A DNA stretch of 64,000 bases from Nocardioides agariphilus (GTDB lineage: Bacteria; Actinomycetota; Actinomycetes; Propionibacteriales; Nocardioidaceae): contig NZ_JADKPO010000004.1 of NCBI RefSeq assembly GCF_015352445.1, positions 1-64,000 of the forward strand, written 5' to 3'. The stretch's first letter is position 1; each line of letters begins with the position of its first letter. A program made the translations under genes and the position numbers. A model generated the notes under the pieces. It made no database searches, had not been told where the DNA came from, and saw only the letters and a list, made by a program, of their open reading frames with translations. Shown here piece after piece: positions 33,992 through 41,629 of the stretch.

Positions 33992-34510
33992 GTGCCCGGG
34001 CCTGCCAGACCTTCCCTGACCGCAGGCCATACGGCCCGCGCGTCGGTCGAGGTGTGGGCACTGACAGTCGTGGCACACACGATCGCTGGTGGCGCACTCC
34101 CTGACATCCCGTGGCTGGTCGGCCTCGCCGGCCTGGTGGCCGGGGCGACAGCGGTCGTACTCCGCAACCAGGCCCGGCCGTGGCTGCTGGCGCCGGTGCT
34201 CGTCGCGAGCCAGCTCGGGCTGCACGCGCTCTTCGCCTCGCTCGCGTCTTCGGGGCACGCGAGCCATCACACCCACCAGGCCATCGACCTGTCGCCCCGG
34301 ATGCTCGCAGCCCACGGAGTCTGCGCGGTGCTGACCGCAGTTGTCTGGTGGGTACGCCGCTGGGTGGTCGAGGTCGTGCTGCAGCTGGCCGCGTCGGTCC
34401 ACGTCGCTCCTCGACCCAGCGCGCCCCCGGCACCTTCGGCCGGGTGGGCCGCGAGCACGAAGGTCTGGCTGGTGGGCGACCCCGGTCGGGCGCCGCCGCT
34501 GGCGGTGTGA
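33992..34510 (+). CDS. Membrane protein next to copper genes
   Basis: Protein of 172 residues with about four hydrophobic helices and His residues near the third (SSGHASHHTHQAIDLSP). GTG 33992 follows a -10-like GATAAT at 33980-33985, so the mRNA may be almost leaderless. It lies directly before the YcnI and CopC-CopD genes on the same strand; similar small membrane proteins occur in actinobacterial ycnI loci. The His cluster could bind copper, which is inferred. Confidence 0.65.
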   Translation: MPGPARPSLTAGHTARASVEVWALTVVAHTIAGGALPDIPWLVGLAGLVAGATAVVLRNQARPWLLAPVLVASQLGLHALFASLASSGHASHHTHQAIDLSPRMLAAHGVCAVLTAVVWWVRRWVVEVVLQLAASVHVAPRPSAPPAPSAGWAASTKVWLVGDPGRAPPLAV

Positions 34511-34567
34511 GGCGACGTCGTCCCTCCTCCACCAGCGACCCGACCATCCGAACCTCAAGGACCCCGC

Positions 34568-35242
34568 ATGTCTCGACGTACCCTGGCGCGCCTGGGCGCC
34601 GTACCTCTCGCGCTCGGCGCCACCCTGGCCCTCGCCGCACCTGCCAGCGCACATGTCACGATCTCGGCCTCGTCCACGACGGCAGGGGCGTTCACGGTCC
34701 TCACCTTGAGCGTGCCCCACGGCTGCGAGGGCTCGCCGACCACCCGGCTCACCGTGCAGATCCCCGAGGCGATCACTGCGGTGACGCCGACGCGCAATGC
34801 CCTGTGGGACGTCGACAAGGAGGTCGAGAAGCTCGACCCGCCTGTGACCGATGCCCACGGAAACGAGATCACCGAACGCGTCGCGACCGTGACCTACACC
34901 GCCAAGGCGCCGCTTCCGGACGGCTACCGCGACGCCTTCGAGCTGTCGTTGCAGCTGCCCGACGAGGAGGGCAGCACGCTGGTCTTCCCCACCATCCAGA
35001 CCTGCGAGGAAGGCGAGGCGGCATGGATCGAGGTTCCTGCCGACGGGCAGAGCGAGGACGACCTCGGGCTGCCCGCGCCGTCGGTGACGATCACCGGGGC
35101 CGAGGTCGACCACCACGGTTCGGAGGAGGCCGAGGACGACTCGGGTGAAGGCCACGACCTCGGCGCGTGGGGGTTGGGCGCCGGCGTGCTGGGCGTGCTG
35201 CTGGGTGGCTTCGCCCTCGTCCAGGCGCGCCGACGTCCGTGA
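34568..35242 (+). CDS. YcnI/DUF1775 secreted copper-associated protein
   Basis: Protein of 224 residues with a signal peptide (about 1-29, ending APASAH) so that mature His1 follows, as in YcnI, which binds Cu(II) through its N-terminal His. The body shows VPHGCEGSPTTRLTVQIPE and VTYTAKAPLPDGY. A C-terminal membrane anchor (WGLGAGVLGVLLGGFAL) ends in basic residues. It presumably handles copper outside the membrane together with the CopC-CopD fusion, with which it overlaps by 4 bases (GTGA). Confidence 0.88.
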   Translation: MSRRTLARLGAVPLALGATLALAAPASAHVTISASSTTAGAFTVLTLSVPHGCEGSPTTRLTVQIPEAITAVTPTRNALWDVDKEVEKLDPPVTDAHGNEITERVATVTYTAKAPLPDGYRDAFELSLQLPDEEGSTLVFPTIQTCEEGEAAWIEVPADGQSEDDLGLPAPSVTITGAEVDHHGSEEAEDDSGEGHDLGAWGLGAGVLGVLLGGFALVQARRRP

Positions 35243-36870
35243 GACTGGTCCGTCGTTGGTGCGGGCTCGTCGCCATCGCGACGATCCTGGTCCTCGCGAC
35301 CGCAGTGCCGGCGTCGGCGCACGCCGAGCTGATCGACACCGATCCCGACGAAGGGGCCGTGCTGGCGCAGGCGCCGGACGTCGTGAGGCTCAGCTTCAAC
35401 GAGCCCGTGCGCGGCGTGCCCGACGGCGTCGCCGTCTTCGACGCCGAGGGTGAGCCGATCGCGTCCTCCTCCCGCACCCGCGACAAGGAGCTGCTCGTCA
35501 GCCTCGACGAAGCAGTGGGCAACGGGAGCATCGTGGTCGCCTGGCGGGTGGTGTCGGCCGACGGGCACCCGATCTCTGGCACGCTGACGTTCGCGATCGG
35601 AGCGCCGAGTCCCACGGTGCAGGCGCCCGATGTCGATGGCGGCGACGACGTACCTCTCGCACTGAGCCTCACCAGGTGGCCGGCGTACGCCGGGTTGCTG
35701 ATGGCCGTGGGCCTCGTCTGGTTCGTCGCGATGCTGGCGCCCGCTGGGCTCGACAAGCTCGACCGGGCGCAGCGGCGACTTCGAGGCGCCGCGCAGGCAG
35801 CCGCAGTCGCGGCAGCCGTTGCCTGGCTGGTCGGGCTGCCGTTGACGGCGCGCTACCTACGCGGCGGCGGCAGCCTGACCGAGGCCGCCACGTGGAGAGC
35901 GTTGCCCGCCGGAGAAGTCGCGTTGCCGCTCGTGACCGCTGCGGCGGTCCTCGCGGCGGCCTGGCTGCTCCCGACCCAGCGACGCCAGGTGCGCCCGCGT
36001 CAGCTACCCGCTGTCGTCGGCCTGCTCGCCCTGTCTCCTCTGCCGTTCTCGGGCCACACCCGCGCCGAGAGCGATGCCGCCTTGGTGATGGCCGTCGACG
36101 GCATGCACCTGGTGGCGGGCTCGGTGTGGCTCGGGGGCCTCGTCGGACTCGCCATCGTCCTGCCGGGCCTGGCCGGTCGACGAGAGCTCGCAGCGGCGCT
36201 CGTGAGTCGCTTCTCGACGACCGCCGCAACGGTGCTCGCCGCCCTGGTGCTGTCAGGAGCCTTCCTGGCCTGGCGCATCGTCGGCTCGTGGTCCGGGCTG
36301 GTCCACAGCGGCTACGGGCAGCTGCTGCTGGTCAAGGTCGCCGTCGCCGCCACCGCGGCCGCGCTGGCGGGCTACAACCGCTTCCGGTTGCTCCCCCTCC
36401 TGGAGGGCGCGAGAGGGTTCCACGACCGGCTGGGCGCGGGCCGCAGCGTGACGCGTACGGCGAGCGCCGAGGCGGTCGCGCTCGTCGGCGTACTCCTCGT
36501 CACCGGGTTCTTGGTCCAGAAGAGCCCGCCCCGCGAGAGTCTGGCAGCGTCCGCGGCTGCGCAGACCGCCCGGTCCGAGCTCGGCGACCTCGAGGTGTTC
36601 GTCACCCTCTCCCCCGGCGTCACCGGGATGAACACCGTGACGATTCGGCTGCGTGATGCCACCGGCGACGCGGCCCCCGCGACCGAGCCGCCGCGAGTGC
36701 GGATCACCAGCGCGAACCTGGGCGGCGACGTACCTCTCGCACCCACCGGGTCCGGAACCTTCGAAGGTCGGGTCGTCGTGCCGAGCAAGGGGCTGTGGCA
36801 GGTGCAGGTCTCACTGCGGTTGGGCGAGTTCGAGAACCCGGTCGCCAGCCTCGACTTCCAGGTCGGCTAG
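35239..36870 (+). CDS. CopC-CopD fusion copper transport protein
   Basis: Protein of 543 residues. Signal peptide (ending VPASAHAEL, giving an N-terminal His for copper), a CopC domain (about 28-125; second copper-site His in DGHPISGTL), then a CopD membrane region with about eight helices (about 145-420; DGMHLVAGSVWLGGLVG and LLLVKVAVAA are typical), and a C-terminal beta domain of about 110 residues outside the membrane. It probably moves copper into the cytoplasm or to a cuproenzyme. It overlaps ycnI by 4 bases. A long hairpin follows. Confidence 0.9.
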   Translation: MRLVRRWCGLVAIATILVLATAVPASAHAELIDTDPDEGAVLAQAPDVVRLSFNEPVRGVPDGVAVFDAEGEPIASSSRTRDKELLVSLDEAVGNGSIVVAWRVVSADGHPISGTLTFAIGAPSPTVQAPDVDGGDDVPLALSLTRWPAYAGLLMAVGLVWFVAMLAPAGLDKLDRAQRRLRGAAQAAAVAAAVAWLVGLPLTARYLRGGGSLTEAATWRALPAGEVALPLVTAAAVLAAAWLLPTQRRQVRPRQLPAVVGLLALSPLPFSGHTRAESDAALVMAVDGMHLVAGSVWLGGLVGLAIVLPGLAGRRELAAALVSRFSTTAATVLAALVLSGAFLAWRIVGSWSGLVHSGYGQLLLVKVAVAATAAALAGYNRFRLLPLLEGARGFHDRLGAGRSVTRTASAEAVALVGVLLVTGFLVQKSPPRESLAASAAAQTARSELGDLEVFVTLSPGVTGMNTVTIRLRDATGDAAPATEPPRVRITSANLGGDVPLAPTGSGTFEGRVVVPSKGLWQVQVSLRLGEFENPVASLDFQVG

Positions 36871-36892
36871 CCGCGGACCGCCCACGCACCAA

Positions 36893-36944
36893 CGGGTCGT
36901 GTGCCTGAGGCAGCGCTACAGCGCCGCGTCAGGCACACGACCCG
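36893..36944. terminator. Bidirectional terminator between convergent genes
   Basis: Perfect 16-bp inverted repeat CGGGTCGTGTGCCTGA / TCAGGCACACGACCCG with a 20-base loop that itself can fold. It sits between the ends of the CopC-CopD gene and the beta-propeller gene. Confidence 0.85.
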
Positions 36945-36955
36945 AAGGAGGCCGG

Positions 36956-38260
36956 TCAGGAAGCGGCCCGCCAGACGAAGGTCTCCTCTTCGTCGAAGCG
37001 GTCGCCGGGGACCAGGTTGTCGGCGTAGGACGTGTAGACCAGCGACTGGCCGTCGGCGCTGATGGCGGCAGCGGTCGAGGCGCTGACGTTGTTGGCACCG
37101 ACCCCGCCGGCGTTCTGCGAGGCACGGACCACGGTGCCGGCGACCATGTCCGCGACGAACGCGTCGGTCTGGCCCTCGTCGTCACCCACGACCAGGTCGG
37201 AGGCCTCGGAGCCGAAGCCGACGTACCGGCCGCTGCGCGAGAGGCTCGGCAGGAAGGAGTGGCCGTTGCCCTGCCCGTGGACCGCGACGATCTCGCCGGT
37301 GGTCAGGTCCTTGCGGTAGATGTCGACGAACGCGCCCGTCTCACCCGGGAGCGAGGCGGCGCACGACGAGAACGCGACGTACCGGCCGTTGCCGGAGATC
37401 ACCGGGCGCCCGGAGCTGCCGGTCGGGAAGGACTGGCAGGGCGCCGAGGCCGGCTCGGAGTGGAACAGGGTGGTCCTGCCCGCAGCCATGTCGCGCACCC
37501 ACAGCTTGGTGTTGCGGCCGAACACGACCTTCGTGCCGTCGTCGCTGATGTCACCGTTGAGCATGGAGCCGGGGATGTCCTTGTTGGTGCCGGGCGCCAA
37601 GGAAGCCTGCTTGGTGGTGCCGTTGAGCAGGTCGCGCACGTAGACGTCCTCCTTGGCGTCCTGGTCCTTGGCCGAGAAGCTGCCGAAGGTCTGGAAGGAC
37701 ACGAAACGGCCGTTGCCGGAGATGACCGGCGAGAAGCTGTTGCGGCCCGTCTGCTGCTCGTTGGACTTGACCGACACCCGGCGGATGGCGCCGGTCCGGA
37801 GGTCCTTGACGAGGACGTCGAGCGTGGAGCCGTTGGTGTCCTTGGCCAGGTTGGTTGCCCACGTGGTGAATGCCACCCGACGGCCGTTGGAGGAGATCGT
37901 CGGCTCGAAGCTGTAGTCGTTGCCGGCCTTCCCGCCCCGCTGGCTGACCAGCAACGTGGTGCCGTTGACGGTGTCGCGACGGTAGACGTCGTCGACGCCG
38001 TTCTTGTCGGCCGGCACGAGGGCGGCGTCGGTCGAGAACACGACGTACCTTCCGTCGGCGCTCGCCACTGCCGCGGTGCCGTTGATGTGGCTCTTGTTGG
38101 ACAGCTGCTTGTCGCTGCCGTTGACCAGCGCGACCTGCTCGTTGTGGGCTGGCGCGAGGGCGGCGTACGCCGACTGCAGCGGGAGAGCTGCAACGGCGAG
38201 ACCGGCGATGACGGCGTAGGACCGTCGGTGCGAGGCGAAGTTCTCCCGAAGGCGGGTCAT
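36956..38260 (-). CDS. Secreted TolB-like beta-propeller protein
   Basis: Protein of 434 residues with a signal peptide (about 1-33, ending AYAAL). The rest is six or seven propeller blades, each with a version of the ISGNGRFVSFQ / SADGRYVVFST motif followed by ...DVYVRDLLNGTT. This is the PD40/WD40-like repeat of TolB-type proteins. A role in binding or structure outside the cell is likely; no enzymatic motif is seen. The 227-base region upstream to 38487 holds divergent promoters and a GTGACC/GGTCAC hairpin. Confidence 0.85.
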   Translation of the reverse strand: MTRLRENFASHRRSYAVIAGLAVAALPLQSAYAALAPAHNEQVALVNGSDKQLSNKSHINGTAAVASADGRYVVFSTDAALVPADKNGVDDVYRRDTVNGTTLLVSQRGGKAGNDYSFEPTISSNGRRVAFTTWATNLAKDTNGSTLDVLVKDLRTGAIRRVSVKSNEQQTGRNSFSPVISGNGRFVSFQTFGSFSAKDQDAKEDVYVRDLLNGTTKQASLAPGTNKDIPGSMLNGDISDDGTKVVFGRNTKLWVRDMAAGRTTLFHSEPASAPCQSFPTGSSGRPVISGNGRYVAFSSCAASLPGETGAFVDIYRKDLTTGEIVAVHGQGNGHSFLPSLSRSGRYVGFGSEASDLVVGDDEGQTDAFVADMVAGTVVRASQNAGGVGANNVSASTAAAISADGQSLVYTSYADNLVPGDRFDEEETFVWRAAS

Positions 38261-38448
38261 GGCGGTTCTCCTTGGTAAGTGTCGGCGTGACGGGCGGAAA
38301 GAGGGTGACCATCGCTGGTCACACCGTCAAGACGCAGAGGCCGGGCCCGAGGTTGGAATCCGTGTCGCCCTCTTTTCACCCGCACCCGATCGGCGCGATC
38401 GAGACGGCCGACCCGACGGTCGCCGTTGCGTCGGGGGCCCTTCACTGG

Positions 38449-38478
38449 TTGAGTGGTTCATAAGTTTTCACTTATGAA
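38449..38478 (+). promoter_or_regulatory. Promoter with palindromic ArsR-type operator
   Basis: TTCATAAGT-TTTC-ACTTATGAA (38457-38478) is a perfect 9-bp inverted repeat. It overlaps a possible promoter TTGAGT (38449-38454), 17-base spacer, TTATGA (38472-38477), ten bases before the ATG of the SRPBCC gene. The pair downstream encodes an ArsR-family regulator, so autorepression is likely. Confidence 0.6.
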
Positions 38479-38487
38479 AGGACAGGC

Positions 38488-39144
38488 ATGTTCGACCCCA
38501 TCGAGTCCGCGAGCCTGGTGACCCGCGAGGTCCGCACCAGCGAGCGCGACGGCCGGCAGGTCCGGACCGCGGTGGCCCGGCGCACCTACCCGACCGACCG
38601 CGACGACCTGTGGGACTGCCTGACCAACCCCGAGCGGATCCCCCGATGGTTCCTTCCCATCGAGGGCGACCTGGTCGAGGGCGGCAGCTACCAGCTGCAG
38701 GGCAACGCGGGCGGCACCATCGAGCGCTGCGCAGCGCCGGAGGCGTTCTCGGTGACCTGGGAGTTCGGCGGCATGGTCTCCTGGCTGACCGTCTCGCTGA
38801 CTCCCGGCGACGGCGGCACGACCCTCGAGCTCGTGCACACCGCGGCGGTCGATCCGCAGATGTGGGAGCAGTTCGGACCCGGGGCCGTCGGGCTCGGTTG
38901 GGACCTGGGACTGGTCGGGATCGGCATGCATCTGGACTCCGGCGAGGACGTCGATCCCGAGGTGAAGGCTGGTTGGAACCTCTCGCAGGACGGCCGGGCC
39001 TACCTCGAGGTCGCCGCCGCTGGATGGGCCGATGCCGCCGTGGCCGACGGCGACTCCCGCGACGCGGCCGACAGCGCCGCGAGCGCCGTCTTCGACGCCT
39101 ACACGACCGTGCCCCCGGCTCCGGACGACGAGCTGCCGGGTTGA
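38488..39144 (+). CDS. SRPBCC (AHSA1-like) domain protein
   Basis: Protein of 218 residues of the START/AHSA1 fold. Typical segments are RRTYPTDRDDLWDCLTNPERIPRWFLP and GDLVEGGSYQL, followed by VTWEFGG and TTLELVHTA. Such proteins bind small hydrophobic ligands or assist stress responses. It is coupled to an ArsR regulator by a TTGA overlap; SRPBCC-ArsR pairs are common in actinobacteria. It is controlled by the palindrome just upstream. Confidence 0.85.
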   Translation: MFDPIESASLVTREVRTSERDGRQVRTAVARRTYPTDRDDLWDCLTNPERIPRWFLPIEGDLVEGGSYQLQGNAGGTIERCAAPEAFSVTWEFGGMVSWLTVSLTPGDGGTTLELVHTAAVDPQMWEQFGPGAVGLGWDLGLVGIGMHLDSGEDVDPEVKAGWNLSQDGRAYLEVAAAGWADAAVADGDSRDAADSAASAVFDAYTTVPPAPDDELPG

Positions 39145-39524
39145 GCGGCATCTTCGAGGCGCTCGGCGACCCGACGCGGCGGCGCGTCCTCGAGCTTCTC
39201 TCCGAGGGTGAGTCGACGGTCGGTGCGCTGGTGGCGGCCCTGCGAGCCGACGTACGCATCTCGCAGCCGGCGGTCTCCCAGCACCTCAAGGTGCTGCGCG
39301 ATGCGGGGCTGGTCACGGTGCGCGCGGAAGGCACCCGGCGGCTCTACGGGATCGCCAGCCCCGGGCTCGCCGCCGCTCAGGCGTGGCTGGCCGCTGTCGC
39401 CGACCCGCTGGTCGAGTTCGCCCAGCCCCTGGACGCCCTGGCGACGGAGGTGGCGCGTGGGCGGCGTACGAGCAGACGTGAGGCGAGTCGGTCACCAGCG
39501 CGGGCACAACGCATGACGTCGTGA
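39141..39524 (+). CDS. ArsR-family transcriptional regulator
   Basis: Winged-helix regulator of 127 residues. FEALGDPTRRRVLELLSEGE and RISQPAVSQHLKVLRDAGLV are the family signature. No cysteine metal site is visible, so it belongs to the non-metal group that accompanies SRPBCC proteins. TTG 39141 overlaps the previous stop by 4 bases. The C-terminal 20 residues are basic and may be disordered. It probably represses its own operon through the 38457-38478 palindrome. Confidence 0.85.
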   Translation: MSGIFEALGDPTRRRVLELLSEGESTVGALVAALRADVRISQPAVSQHLKVLRDAGLVTVRAEGTRRLYGIASPGLAAAQAWLAAVADPLVEFAQPLDALATEVARGRRTSRREASRSPARAQRMTS

Positions 39525-39593
39525 CGCCGGTTCAGGGTCGACTCCGGGGTCATCCCCCTTCGGTACGCCGGCTGTGCGACGCACCGTGGAAGC

Positions 39594-40073
39594 ATGCACC
39601 GCTCCCCCACGCTCGTCGCCCGCCTCACCGGACCCGGACTCCTCCTGGCCGCTGCCCTGATGCGCTGGGCTGACGGTCGCCACGGCGACCTGGGGGACCA
39701 GCCGTGGACGGCGCTGGCCCACCTCGCGTTCGGCGGCGCGCTCCTGGCGTTCGTCGCGGTGGCTGCCGGCGTACGCCGCGTGGCCGCGCACCGCCGGATC
39801 GTCACCGTGGCTGTTGTGGGAGCTGCCCTCGGTGTGCTGGGCGTGGCGCTCGGCACGCCCGGCGGCTTCGCCGTGTTCGTGCTGGGTGTGGTGGGCACCT
39901 TGGCCGCACTCGCCGCGGCCCGTCAGGTGAGCTGGCTCGAGCCGGCCCTGGCGCTTGCGGGGTTCGCGGCGGTCGCGGGTGACCTCGATCTCCTCGCGCT
40001 CGGCGCGGCCCTGCTCGCAGGAGCCTTCGCCCAGGCACCGGCGCCTGCTCGACCAAAACCTCAGCCGGTGTAG
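39594..40073 (+). CDS. Hydrophobic membrane protein, unknown
   Basis: Protein of 159 residues with about five Ala/Val/Leu-rich helices (LLLAAALMRWADG; LAFGGALLAFVAVAAGV; VAVVGAALGVLGVALG; FAVFVLGVVGTLAALAAA; ALALAGFAAVAGDL) and a short Pro-rich tail. No family is recognised. It overlaps the convergent SDR gene by 13 bases. Confidence 0.6.
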   Translation: MHRSPTLVARLTGPGLLLAAALMRWADGRHGDLGDQPWTALAHLAFGGALLAFVAVAAGVRRVAAHRRIVTVAVVGAALGVLGVALGTPGGFAVFVLGVVGTLAALAAARQVSWLEPALALAGFAAVAGDLDLLALGAALLAGAFAQAPAPARPKPQPV

Positions 40074-40717
40074 GGCACCTCGGTGCGCCACTCGGACTCG
40101 TCCTGGTGGGCGGCCGCCCAGATGGCATCGGCCACCCGGTCGGGGGTGAAGGGCCCCTCCTTGCCCAGCGTGCCCCGCACCGTCAACGACACGGCCCTGA
40201 TGCCCTGTGGCTCGAGAGTGGTGTCGATACTGCGGATCAGGTTGCGCAGGCCGGCCTTCTGCACACCCAGGGAGGCCGCTTCGTTCCACGGGCTGTCCGC
40301 GGCCATGCTGCCGGTCGCGGTCACCCGCGCACCCGGCTGCAGGAGTGGATGCACTGCTTGAAGTGCGGTGAGCAGCGCGCCGACGCCGAGGCCGACGTCA
40401 TCGAGCAGCTCGGCGGAGGTCAGCGACAGCGGGTCCTTGTGCCTGAAGGCGCTCGGGTTGAAGTGGAGCCAGTCGACGCGGCCATGGCCGTGCGCCAGTC
40501 CGCGCACGGCAGCAGTGGCGACCGCGGCGTCGGTCACGTCGGCAACGGCGTGGCTGACGGTGGCACCGAGCTTCTCGAGCTGACCGCCCAGCTCGACGAG
40601 CGCCTCCTCCTGGTGACCGACCAGGGCCAGGTCGTAGCCCTCTCGCGCCATCCGTCGCGCCAGCGAGCCACTCACGCCCGGTCCGGCGGCGATGATCACG
40701 GCGACGGGTCGGGTCAC
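40061..40717 (-). CDS. Short-chain dehydrogenase/reductase family protein
   Basis: Protein of 218 residues with a Rossmann start VAVIIAAGPGVSGSLARRMA and DVTD motif. The usual YxxxK is replaced: the corresponding segment reads NEAASLGVQKAGLRNLIRS, lacking a clear catalytic Tyr, so it may be a non-classical or inactive SDR. GTG 40717 overlaps the PGPGW gene by 4 bases. It is the last gene of a three-gene operon with two membrane proteins. Confidence 0.75.
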   Translation of the reverse strand: MTRPVAVIIAAGPGVSGSLARRMAREGYDLALVGHQEEALVELGGQLEKLGATVSHAVADVTDAAVATAAVRGLAHGHGRVDWLHFNPSAFRHKDPLSLTSAELLDDVGLGVGALLTALQAVHPLLQPGARVTATGSMAADSPWNEAASLGVQKAGLRNLIRSIDTTLEPQGIRAVSLTVRGTLGKEGPFTPDRVADAIWAAAHQDESEWRTEVPYTG

Positions 40718-41172
40718 GAGTCCTCCTCGTAGGGAGCGCCGCGGAAGCGCCGGTAGCTGTAGGCGATCATCGCGATCGCGAAAAGTCCCGACAACACCAG
40801 CGTGATGCCTGGCGCCCAGCCGCCGAACAGCCACCACTTGTCGTCGACCGGCCACCAGCCCGGCGAGTCAGGCTGCAGCAGCCACAACACTCCGAAGCCC
40901 ACGATCGCCAGAGCGCACAGGTTGGCGATCACGATGCGCGGCCAGGTCTGCACGCTGTCGGAAGCGCCCTCGAGAGCCCTCTTCTTCACCGGCTCCACGC
41001 GGCGCTCGGCCCATTCGTACTGCTGCGACAGGATCACCAGGCCGGCAAAGATGGCGAGCAGACCTGGACCGGGCAGCACCAGCGCTGCGATGCCCGCCAC
41101 CACCAGGGTCCATCCGATGACCTCGAGCAGCACCCGTTTGCTGTGCTTGGCAACGGCCCTGGTGCGGCTCAT
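40714..41172 (-). CDS. PGPGW-type transmembrane protein
   Basis: Protein of 152 residues with four hydrophobic segments. LVVAGIAALVLPGPGLLAIF carries the PGPG motif of the TIGR02611/PGPGW family of unknown function; a second pair of helices follows (RIVIANLCALAIVGFGVLWL; GITLVLSGLFAIAMIAYSY). ATGA overlaps on both sides place it in a coupled operon between LapA and the SDR. Confidence 0.82.
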   Translation of the reverse strand: MSRTRAVAKHSKRVLLEVIGWTLVVAGIAALVLPGPGLLAIFAGLVILSQQYEWAERRVEPVKKRALEGASDSVQTWPRIVIANLCALAIVGFGVLWLLQPDSPGWWPVDDKWWLFGGWAPGITLVLSGLFAIAMIAYSYRRFRGAPYEEDS

Positions 41173-41528
41173 CGACGCTTGACCCGTCGCCGCAGCTGGA
41201 TGATGCGCAGCGAGCCAGCGATCGCCGTGATGGCGATGCCTCCCGCGGCCGCGATGAGCAGCGCCGCGGCCAGCGGTGGGGTGCCCTCCCACCAGAGGAA
41301 GGAGACGGTCACCTGCTGGGTGTTCTGGAGGATCAGCACCACCAGGAGGACGAGTACGACGCCGAGGCCGATCGTCGCCAACCACAGCACGCTGGTGCGA
41401 GAGCGCCGCAGCGGGTCGTCGTCACGGCTCGCCCGCCGGACCGGATGATCCTGGTGCGTCACCGGGTCCGGCGCGGCGGGATCGGACGGTGACGCCTCCT
41501 CGGGAGGCAGCGGCTGCTCAGTCGACAC
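41169..41528 (-). CDS. LapA-domain (DUF1049) membrane protein
   Basis: Protein of 119 residues. A charged N-terminal half of about 44 residues precedes two helices (LWLATIGLGVVLVLLVVLIL; PLAAALLIAAAGGIAITAIAG) separated by QNTQQVTVSFLWWEG, the LapA/DUF1049 signature. Family members help assemble lipopolysaccharide in Gram-negatives, but the actinobacterial role is unknown. First gene of a three-gene operon. Confidence 0.85.
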   Translation of the reverse strand: MSTEQPLPPEEASPSDPAAPDPVTHQDHPVRRASRDDDPLRRSRTSVLWLATIGLGVVLVLLVVLILQNTQQVTVSFLWWEGTPPLAAALLIAAAGGIAITAIAGSLRIIQLRRRVKRR

Positions 41529-41629
41529 CGGGCCAGCCTAGGCGGCGGCCCGCACCGATGGCTCACCCCGACGACAGGCCGTGGCGACGACCCTCGCACC
41601 AGGACCGACGAGAACGGCAGGATGGGCCC

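Noticed and set aside
36653-38278. A 541-codon open frame antisense to the beta-propeller gene
   Set aside because: Repetitive Val/Gly/Asp/Arg text from reading propeller repeats backwards; the minus-strand gene has a signal peptide and clear blades.
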